A DNA stretch of 5,308 nt. Source: Chloroflexota bacterium (lineage in GTDB: Bacteria; Chloroflexota; Anaerolineae; J036; Brachytrichaceae). The DNA is taken from NCBI GenBank assembly GCA_021813225.1, contig JAKALH010000241.1, forward strand, positions 1-5,308, in the 5' to 3' direction. Positions 1-5,308 of the stretch are shown piece after piece; within the stretch, counting starts at the first letter, position 1; every line of letters starts with the position of its first letter. The notes under the pieces are model-generated. The model saw only the letters and a program-made list of their open reading frames with translations. It was not told where the DNA came from and made no database searches. Position numbers and translations under genes: made by a program.

Positions 1-1
1 A

Positions 2-55
2 GGGAGAATACCGCCCAACTGCCTGAATCCGGAAGTCCTGAAAAAACAGCGCTAG
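2..55 (+). CDS. Possible 3' end of an upstream gene (partial, unidentified)
   Basis: From base 2 a frame stays open to a TAG at 53-55 and encodes about 17 residues (GRIPPNCLNPEVLKKQR). The stop lies 19 bases before a clear rho-independent terminator, the layout expected for the end of a + strand gene. Codon third positions are fairly GC-rich in this frame, in line with the genes nearby. No family can be recognised from so short a piece. A second frame starting at base 1 is open until 208-210, but it runs through the terminator and looks like chance. Confidence 0.3.
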   Translation, partial: GRIPPNCLNPEVLKKQR

Positions 56-74
56 AATCAGCTTGTATCTTTGA

Positions 75-127
75 AGTCCGCAGGCCGGCGCATGAACCTG
101 TATACCGGATTGCGGGCTTTTCTTTTT
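75..127 (+). terminator. Rho-independent terminator
   Basis: An 8-bp outer stem pairs AGTCCGCA (75-82) with TGCGGGCT (111-118), including one G-T wobble. Inside it, CCGG (84-87) can pair with CCGG (105-108). The 3' arm runs straight into TTTTCTTTTT. This would end transcription of whatever lies to the left and insulate msrP from read-through. It is read from base pairing by eye; no folding energy was computed. Confidence 0.75.
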
Positions 128-162
128 CACCTTGTGTCGTTCCGGCGGGTTGTCGTAAGAAT

Positions 163-216
163 TTGTTAATAGTCTGTTTAACATTCGTTTACTTGTGCGG
201 GCTAGACTGATGTAGT
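163..216 (+). promoter_or_regulatory. Candidate promoter region for msrPQ
   Basis: Between the terminator and the start of msrP the DNA becomes AT-richer. Possible sigma-70-like elements are TTTACT (188-193) and TGTAGT (211-216) with a 17-base spacer, each matching 4 of 6 consensus positions. An alternative -35-like TTGTTA lies at 163-168. None is strong. A promoter is expected here because a terminator precedes the operon, but its exact position is a guess. I see no clear operator palindrome. Confidence 0.25.
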
Positions 217-233
217 GGGCAGCGTGTTGTCTG

Positions 234-240
234 AAGGAGG
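234..240 (+). promoter_or_regulatory. Shine-Dalgarno site of msrP
   Basis: AAGGAGG is a near-perfect anti-16S match, with 6 bases between it and the ATG at 247. It fixes the msrP start and predicts efficient translation. Confidence 0.85.
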
Positions 241-246
241 GCTGGT

Positions 247-1206
247 ATGGTAAAAATCCATTCATCAGAGATAACCCCGGAGCATGTCTATCTGACGAGG
301 CGCCAGTTGATGAAAGGGATCGGCGCTCTCGCACTGGGTTCGCTGGCACTCACGGCCTGCGCTCCCGCGGCGGCGCCCGATATGCCGCCAACGCCTGCAA
401 CCGACGCCAAATCGCCCGTGGCTCAGCCGACCGCGTACGCCAGTTCGACGAGCGAGAAGCTGACGTCGTATGACGATATCACACACTACAACAACTACTA
501 TGAGTTCTCCCAGGATAAGGCGCCTGTTGCTGAGATGGCGAAGAATTTCAAGACCCGCCCATGGACAGTCGAGGTTGGCGGTTTTGTCAACAACCCCAGC
601 ACCTACGCCATCGACGATCTTCTGAAGAAGTATCCCCAGCAGGAGCGTATCTACCGGCTGCGCTGTGTGGAAGGCTGGTCGATGGTGATTCCGTGGACGG
701 GATTCCCGCTGGCAGCGCTCCTTAAGGATGCCGATCCGACATCGCAAGCCAGGTATGTCCGGTTCCAGTCGATCATGTCGCCCGCTCAAATGCCCGGCCA
801 GCAGGACAACTATTTCAAGTGGCCCTATATCGAAGGTCTGCGCCTCGACGAAGCGATGAATGACCTGACATTGATGGTAACCGGATTGTATGGCAAACCC
901 TTGCCCAATCAGGACGGTGCGCCTGTCCGAGTGGCTGTGCCCTGGAAGTATGGCTTTAAGAGCGCCAAGGCCATCGTCAAGATCGACCTGGTTGCAGAAC
1001 AGCCGGTTTCGCTGTGGATGAATGCAGCGCCGGATGAATACGGTTTCTACTCCAATGTGAATCCGGAGCGCCCTCACCCGCGCTGGTCGCAGACAACCGA
1101 GCGCCGTATCGGCGAGACCGGCCGCATCAAGACGCTCAAGTTCAACGGCTATGCCGATGAAGTCGCGCATCTGTATGACGGGATGGATCTGATCGTCAAT
1201 TACTGA
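247..1206 (+). CDS. msrP: Protein-methionine-sulfoxide reductase catalytic subunit MsrP (YedY family)
   Basis: This is the molybdopterin enzyme that reduces methionine sulfoxide in exported, oxidatively damaged proteins, taking electrons from MsrQ. Its 319 residues are near the family's usual ~330. Residues 17-23 (TRRQLMK) form a twin-arginine motif followed by a hydrophobic stretch, so the folded cofactor-loaded protein should leave by the Tat route. The stretch LTAC (35-38) looks like a lipobox, and residues 39-70 form a Pro/Ala/Thr-rich tether, suggesting a membrane-anchored lipoprotein. Family hallmarks are NNYYEF (82-87), the expected molybdenum-ligand Cys140 in RCVEGW, PWKYGFKSAK in the cofactor-binding region, and the C-terminal block HPRWSQTTERRIGE followed by FNGYADEVAHLYDGMDL. 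No key residue seems missing. The start at 247 is supported by a strong ribosome binding site. msrQ follows 6 bases after the stop. Confidence 0.95.
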   Translation: MVKIHSSEITPEHVYLTRRQLMKGIGALALGSLALTACAPAAAPDMPPTPATDAKSPVAQPTAYASSTSEKLTSYDDITHYNNYYEFSQDKAPVAEMAKNFKTRPWTVEVGGFVNNPSTYAIDDLLKKYPQQERIYRLRCVEGWSMVIPWTGFPLAALLKDADPTSQARYVRFQSIMSPAQMPGQQDNYFKWPYIEGLRLDEAMNDLTLMVTGLYGKPLPNQDGAPVRVAVPWKYGFKSAKAIVKIDLVAEQPVSLWMNAAPDEYGFYSNVNPERPHPRWSQTTERRIGETGRIKTLKFNGYADEVAHLYDGMDLIVNY

Positions 1207-1212
1207 AATCTC

Positions 1213-1893
1213 ATGGGAGCCGCGCCAGCCATCGACCGTATCAGACTTGATATTCGATTGACACCGCTGCAGATTCTCACCCATGCTGGCGCGTGGGTGC
1301 CATTCTTCGTGCTGCTATGGGACGCTTCGCGCGATCAATTGACGGCTAACCCCATCCTGGAGGCAACGCGCCGCACCGGACTTGCGGCGCTGGTGCTGCT
1401 GATTCTGTCGCTGGCATGCACTCCGTTGAACGTATTGTTCGGTTTCCGCCAGGCGATCAAGCTGCGCCGCCCTTTAGGCGTCTATGGCCTGTTGTACGTC
1501 GGCGTTCATCTGTTTATTTTTGTGGTTCTGGACTATGGCCTGGATGCGGGCTTGATTCGCGACACCATCATTGAACAGCGTTTCGTACTGGTAGGATTTG
1601 CTGCGTTTGTCCTGTTGCTGCCTTTGGGCATTACGTCGACCAAGGGCTGGATGAAGCGGCTGGGCCGGAAGTGGTCGCTGCTGCACCGGCTGGTATACAT
1701 TGCGGTGCCGCTCGGTGTAGTGCATTATCTGTGGCTCGTTAAGGCGGATATTCGCGTCCCTTTACAGTATGGCGCTGTGGTCGCGTTGCTGTTGTTCCTG
1801 AGGATACCGCATGTCAGGCGGTTTTTCGCCAATCTCCGGTACAGGCTGGCGCCCAGACTCGTCATGAGTCCGATCAGGCCTGCCAATCGATAA
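1213..1893 (+). CDS. msrQ: Haem-binding membrane subunit MsrQ (YedZ family)
   Basis: This integral membrane cytochrome b-type protein of the ferric-reductase-like transmembrane family passes electrons to MsrP from cytoplasmic flavin reductase or the quinone pool. It has 226 residues against ~210 in E. coli. About six hydrophobic segments are visible, roughly at 24-36, 54-76, 89-106, 123-140, 156-176 and 182-197. The three expected haem-ligand histidines are His99 (YVGVHLF), His158 (LLHRLVY) and His171 (VVHYLW). Other family blocks are NP (46-47), LACTPLN, RRPLGVYGLLY and LPLGITSTKGWMKRLGRKWSLLHRL. The loop usually written KRPY in proteobacterial members reads EQRFVLVG here (121-128), a small deviation. 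The ATG has no convincing Shine-Dalgarno site and follows the msrP stop after 6 bases, so translation probably depends on coupling. It carries no flavin domain of its own, as is normal for MsrQ. Confidence 0.93.
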   Translation: MGAAPAIDRIRLDIRLTPLQILTHAGAWVPFFVLLWDASRDQLTANPILEATRRTGLAALVLLILSLACTPLNVLFGFRQAIKLRRPLGVYGLLYVGVHLFIFVVLDYGLDAGLIRDTIIEQRFVLVGFAAFVLLLPLGITSTKGWMKRLGRKWSLLHRLVYIAVPLGVVHYLWLVKADIRVPLQYGAVVALLLFLRIPHVRRFFANLRYRLAPRLVMSPIRPANR

Positions 1894-1925
1894 CAGGACA
1901 GGGCCGGCTTCCGATCCTTGACCCG
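1894..1925. other. Short convergent intergenic gap
   Basis: These 32 bases separate the stops of msrQ (+) and the DUF5678-like gene (-). I see no strong hairpin followed by a T-run on either strand, so termination of the two converging transcripts is not explained by a simple intrinsic terminator here. Confidence 0.5.
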
Positions 1926-2168
1926 CTAGACCGACTCTATGGCTGGCTGGCCGTCGATATACTCGATGCAGGTATGCGCAAGGTCGGTGATCTTGCTCAA
2001 CAATGCGCCCAGATCGGCTTCGCTGGCGATGACACGACCGCCTTTCACCGCGATCCAGTGGTTGGCGAAATGCTCAACGAGTGTGGCTATGTGCTCGTCT
2101 ATCCAGGCGCGGTCGGCTTCGAAGGCAATTGTCTCGTCCATCATGTCCAAATTGTCCTCTACCATCAT
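1926..2168 (-). CDS. Small DUF5678-like protein
   Basis: This 80-residue acidic protein has no signal peptide or membrane segment, so it is probably cytoplasmic. After a variable helical N-terminus (1-33), residues ~34-56 (HFANHWIAVKGGRVIASEADLGA) resemble the core of DUF5678: an aromatic residue, then W-[IV]-A-[VI]-x-x-G-[RK]-V-[IV]-A, then an acidic D-L segment. That family has no established function. AGGTGA (2175-2180 on the + map) lies 6 bases before the first of two consecutive ATG codons, supporting this start; the second ATG (2165-2163) would also work. The gene begins 38 bases after the stop of the large kinase/nucleotidyltransferase gene on the same strand, so the two are probably co-transcribed. 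A functional link is only inferred from this position. It converges on msrQ with 32 bases between the stops. Confidence 0.72.
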   Translation of the reverse strand: MMVEDNLDMMDETIAFEADRAWIDEHIATLVEHFANHWIAVKGGRVIASEADLGALLSKITDLAHTCIEYIDGQPAIESV

Positions 2169-2174
2169 ACGATG

Positions 2175-2180
2175 TCACCT
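2175..2180 (-). promoter_or_regulatory. Shine-Dalgarno site of the DUF5678-like gene
   Basis: On the - strand this reads AGGTGA, 6 bases before the ATG at 2168. The 38-base gap after the upstream gene contains no visible terminator, so the small gene is probably translated from the same mRNA using its own ribosome binding site. Confidence 0.6.
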
Positions 2181-2206
2181 GTGCTGATTTTAGGAGCAAA
2201 GGCGGA

Positions 2207-5200
2207 TTAACGCCACTCGCAAAGACTCTCCACGCAGGCTGCCGAACCGTCGCGCAGCCAGCCATCCAGTTGGCCTTGATCCTTCAACTGCTGGCCGCGC
2301 ATGCGCGGTACGACGATGAACCGGCTGTCCACTTCCGGCAGTGCTGTCATATCGCTCCACAGTTTCTCGAACTGCGCAACAGGGAAGACGTCTTCCTGGC
2401 CGTGCCCCCAGCGCTTTTTGACATCCTTAAGCGTGATGTAGGTGGGCATCCTGCCTGCAATCTGGCGTATCGCTGCGGTCACTTTGTCGTTATTAACCAG
2501 ATCATTCCGGGTGAGGCCGAATACCATGAGCAGCTTATCGATGTCGATCCAGGTCGTCATCGAGTTGTAGTAGGACAGCTTGAACTCGTCCGGCTCGTTC
2601 GGCATCGCCAGGCCCTCGACAAGCCTGAGCCGCCCGTCCACGCGCGCCAGGCCGCCGCCCCTGTCCTCAATGCGCCGGGTGATGACCTCGAATGACAGAC
2701 AGGCATCGGAATTGATGTGCTGGCCGAGCAGGGCGGGATCGACATCGGCGCCCAGCGTGTCAATATTATGAAGCATCAGATACTTCAACTGCCGTCGTCG
2801 ATTCAACAGGCCAGATAACACCCCGTTGCGAAGCAGATTGGGTATCTCATACCAGTGGCCGACTGGATGCAGGCATTGCATCGGCAGGTTGTCGGTGTAG
2901 TCTGAGCCTTCACCGGCATGGGTCGCCCAATCGATCAGGGCGTGATGCAGGCTCTCTCGCACTTTCTGCGCCTGCACGTCGAGCAATTGCTGGGGCATCT
3001 CCTCCCAGGCGAAACGCAGGTCTCGCACCATCGGTATCATGCGCAGCCCGATGGCGCGCCCGGGCGACAAAATCAACTCGCCTTCATATCCGTAGTTGTG
3101 CTGTGCTTCCAGGTATTTCGCTATCGGGGTGTGCGTCAGGTAACTGGTGGTCAGGATGTGAGGCAGCGTTGTGTCATATTGCTTTGCCACGCGGCGGCTT
3201 TTAGCCAGGTGCACCTCGATGAAACTGCGATGCCTGCCGCCCAGCCTGCAGAACGGGTGTAATGCCTTGACGACGCCGGCGCCCTGGGTCCAGCGGCTGC
3301 CCACGCCGGCGGCCAGCGAAACGACTGCCACAGAGCCGCTCTCAAGGGCGGCGATACCAGCCCTGCGACACTCCGGCGGGAGTGGCTGCTGAGCGGCATC
3401 AACCACATCTCCCGGCGCAACATCCTGGATGGTCGCGCTGGCAGGCAGGCGATTTTGCGCCAGTCCAATTCGTCCGCTGCGCAGCTCCTCGCGAATCTGC
3501 TCGTGCTGTGTGCGGTCAAACCCGGATTGCGCCAGTAGGGTGTCCAGGTCCTGCGTATCATCGCTGCTGGCTTTCAGCCGCGGCAGCATACGGTCAAACA
3601 GCACCTGCGCGATGCCGGTCAGTTCAGGCCGGCTGCGGCTGGCTGCGGAAAAACGTTCCAGTTCATCGCGCTGGGCATGTGTAAGCTGGCGCTGCTCGCT
3701 GCGCAGCAGTGCGGGGATAACCATACCGTAGTAGCCCTGCGGCAGTATGGCGTTATCACCGGAATGCAGATCGGCATACGTTCCATGCTCATTGATGGAG
3801 AAGTCATACACGACCGGCTCCATGGCAAACGGCAAGGCGTCTTCCAGTCGCCGCTTCGTACTGCTCATGATGTCCAGCAAGATGCTCTGCGCCTCAAGCT
3901 TTACCTCCGGCGCAACCATAAAGCCCATGCCGCCGCCGGACATACCGCCAAGCATCCAGAAACCCCAGAACCTGCTGCCGAATTGCGCCTTCGCCTTCTC
4001 GATGATGGTCTCGGTGAAGAGATTGGTTGTCCAGGGGATGATGGTCTGTATTGGTCCCATGAAGTTACGGGTAGTCGCCTCACCGATGATGGTCACCGGA
4101 TTGACATCGGTGCCGCGATGGCGCAGGGCTGCCAGTATCTCGTCGAAAATACCGAGTGCTGTTTGCCGTGCCTGCCATTCTGCGTCCGAACGCAGCAGGT
4201 ACTTCTCGGTGACCATTTCAAGAATCGGCCCGACATTCTGCGCCATGCCGCCATGCACGAGGACCAGGCTGTCCTGCAACATTTGCCTGACCCGCGCTGG
4301 CGCATCGGATTCGTCCAGGATATGGTGCGACGGCAACAGCCGCCCTCGGCTGATGCCGTACTCAGGGTCACTTTCGCCGGCCAGCACACCCTGAATCAGC
4401 TTCATGCCCGGCCACAGGCCCCCCGAATCCTGCCATCCGCCGCCCGAACCGCCCAGCCATTCACCTAAAATCGCTCTCGCGGCGACCAGCCGTCTTTCAT
4501 GCTCCTGTAAAGGGCCTGTCAGAGATTTGGCCTGCCCGGTCGCACGCATGCACACTGAAATAAGCGAACCCAACAGGCTGGTCGAAACGGCCAGGCGCGA
4601 GCCTTTCGGAATGTTGTTGACATTACTGACAATCTCAAGGCCCAGCCCTGGGCCGACGATGCGCTCCAGCAGATGGCTCAGGCTCTGCCCCGAACCTTCG
4701 ATTCCCGGCGGGATGATACCGGCCGCAATGATGGCGGCTTTCAGCAGACCCAGGTAGTCTTTGGCAAAATCAAACACTTCAGCCAGGTCCGTGATGGCGG
4801 CTGAGGCACCCAGGTCGATGCTGGCCAGTTTGAGCGCAGGCTCATCGATAACACGCAGATACGCTTCAACAGGTGGGATGGGTGTTTTATCGCGTCCAAC
4901 GACAGCCAGGTCGATGGACACATTCAGTACCCGCGCCCCTTCGGGGTAGTCCATGCCCAGGAAGAAAATATCGCTCCAACCGCTGTGTGAGAGATCCATC
5001 CTCACTGGCGTGCGTTCTCTCAATATCGGGAATGTGGCGCTGCTTCCGGCGCCGGCAACAGGACTTTGCCGGGCGAGTTCCGGGCGGATGCGCAGGGGGT
5101 GGTCTGCGGGATGGCCGGTGCGAAACATCCATTGATTGCCGCGGACGGAACGAACGCTGCGCCGCACCTGGTCCGCCAGCGTCTGGAACCCCAGACCGCG

Positions 5201-5308
5201 GTAAGCCGCGGCCAGCGCACTGGAAACAGCGGCGCTCGGCCCGTCTGCCGTTTGCCGCGCCAGAAATTCCTGAATGGCTTCTTCGAAGCGGCGTTTCAAC
5301 AAGTGCTC
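2207..5308 (-). CDS. Bifunctional sugar kinase (GHMP, fucokinase-like) / UDPGP-family nucleotidyltransferase, 5' partial
   Basis: At least 1031 residues, numbered here from a TTG at 5302. The frame is still open at the window edge (GAG CAC before that TTG), so the true start probably lies outside. Residues ~91-465 look like a fucokinase-type GHMP kinase: RTPVRMDLSHSGWSD (97-111), LNVSID (126-131), phosphate loop IPKGSRLAVSTSLLG (231-245), GSGGGWQDSGGL (285-296), LVLVHGGMAQNV (346-357) and a glycine-rich GGMSGGGMGF (452-461). Residues ~655-1005 look like a UDPGP uridylyltransferase: LAAGVGSRWTQGAGVVKAL (663-681), LHPVGHWYE (811-819), HNIDTLGADVD (845-855, Asp848 a likely metal ligand), GGGLARVDGRLRLVE (882-896) and VVPR (997-1000). 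A ~100-residue helical linker joins them. The expected role is phosphorylating a free sugar at C1 and converting it to an NDP-sugar in the cytoplasm. Sugar and nucleotide are unknown; fucose/GTP or another salvage sugar/UTP are possible. The only other gene visible on its strand is the small one downstream. Confidence 0.8.
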   Translation of the reverse strand, partial: EHLLKRRFEEAIQEFLARQTADGPSAAVSSALAAAYRGLGFQTLADQVRRSVRSVRGNQWMFRTGHPADHPLRIRPELARQSPVAGAGSSATFPILRERTPVRMDLSHSGWSDIFFLGMDYPEGARVLNVSIDLAVVGRDKTPIPPVEAYLRVIDEPALKLASIDLGASAAITDLAEVFDFAKDYLGLLKAAIIAAGIIPPGIEGSGQSLSHLLERIVGPGLGLEIVSNVNNIPKGSRLAVSTSLLGSLISVCMRATGQAKSLTGPLQEHERRLVAARAILGEWLGGSGGGWQDSGGLWPGMKLIQGVLAGESDPEYGISRGRLLPSHHILDESDAPARVRQMLQDSLVLVHGGMAQNVGPILEMVTEKYLLRSDAEWQARQTALGIFDEILAALRHRGTDVNPVTIIGEATTRNFMGPIQTIIPWTTNLFTETIIEKAKAQFGSRFWGFWMLGGMSGGGMGFMVAPEVKLEAQSILLDIMSSTKRRLEDALPFAMEPVVYDFSINEHGTYADLHSGDNAILPQGYYGMVIPALLRSEQRQLTHAQRDELERFSAASRSRPELTGIAQVLFDRMLPRLKASSDDTQDLDTLLAQSGFDRTQHEQIREELRSGRIGLAQNRLPASATIQDVAPGDVVDAAQQPLPPECRRAGIAALESGSVAVVSLAAGVGSRWTQGAGVVKALHPFCRLGGRHRSFIEVHLAKSRRVAKQYDTTLPHILTTSYLTHTPIAKYLEAQHNYGYEGELILSPGRAIGLRMIPMVRDLRFAWEEMPQQLLDVQAQKVRESLHHALIDWATHAGEGSDYTDNLPMQCLHPVGHWYEIPNLLRNGVLSGLLNRRRQLKYLMLHNIDTLGADVDPALLGQHINSDACLSFEVITRRIEDRGGGLARVDGRLRLVEGLAMPNEPDEFKLSYYNSMTTWIDIDKLLMVFGLTRNDLVNNDKVTAAIRQIAGRMPTYITLKDVKKRWGHGQEDVFPVAQFEKLWSDMTALPEVDSRFIVVPRMRGQQLKDQGQLDGWLRDGSAACVESLCEWR

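Noticed and set aside
1..210. Open frame from base 1 to a TGA at 208-210
   Set aside because: It reads through the terminator hairpin and T-run and across the probable promoter region, and the product is unlike a natural protein end. A chance open frame is more likely.
265..1284. Long open frame (339 codons) on the - strand opposite msrP
   Set aside because: It is an antisense shadow of the well-supported msrP gene, its product is rich in Arg/His/Cys with no recognisable domain, and it overlaps the start of msrQ.
1857..1871. Inverted repeat GACTC-GTCAT-GAGTC near the end of msrQ
   Set aside because: The stem is only 5 bp, lies inside the coding sequence and has no T-run, so it is not convincing as a terminator or operator.
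2081..2695. 204-codon + strand open frame crossing the small gene and the 3' end of the fusion gene
   Set aside because: It spans two genes encoded on the other strand and carries no recognisable motif or ribosome binding site.
3677..4468. 263-codon + strand open frame inside the large fusion gene
   Set aside because: It lies opposite the kinase motifs, which clearly show the - strand to be coding. Its composition is atypical and no family can be recognised.
2207..5308. Possible frameshift between two separate genes (kinase and nucleotidyltransferase)
   Set aside because: The frame is continuous with no stop, and motifs of both halves occur in order in the same frame, so a genuine fusion is the simpler reading.

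Overview
The window has a GC-rich bacterial background with two converging gene blocks. On the + strand is a methionine sulfoxide reductase pair, msrP-msrQ (247-1893). On the - strand are a very long sugar kinase/nucleotidyltransferase fusion gene, whose 5' end runs off the right edge (5308 down to 2207), and a small downstream gene (2168 down to 1926). There is no mobile element, CRISPR array, rRNA or tRNA that I can support.

Left edge (1-246): a possible last stretch of an upstream + strand gene ends at 55. A good rho-independent terminator hairpin with a T-run follows (75-127), then an AT-richer leader with weak promoter candidates, and a strong Shine-Dalgarno sequence directly before msrP. 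MsrP is a Tat-exported molybdopterin enzyme and MsrQ its haem-containing membrane electron donor. Together they form the cell-envelope system that repairs oxidised methionine in exported proteins. They lie 6 bases apart and are almost certainly co-transcribed and translationally coupled.

Right two thirds: the 1031+ residue protein joins an N-terminal GHMP-family kinase half that resembles L-fucokinase (residues ~91-465) to a C-terminal half resembling UDPGP-family UTP-sugar-1-phosphate uridylyltransferases (residues ~655-1005). This suggests a one-protein sugar salvage route, sugar to sugar-1-phosphate to NDP-sugar. The domain order is opposite to that of the known Bacteroides FKP and plant FKGP enzymes. 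The true substrate is not visible from sequence. The small gene 38 bases downstream looks like a DUF5678-type protein and probably shares the transcript.

Organism: the MsrP leader (Tat motif, then an L-T-A-C lipobox and a Pro/Ala/Thr-rich tether) and the DUF5678-like partner would fit a Chloroflexota-like or related environmental bacterium, but this is a weak inference and a proteobacterium cannot be excluded.
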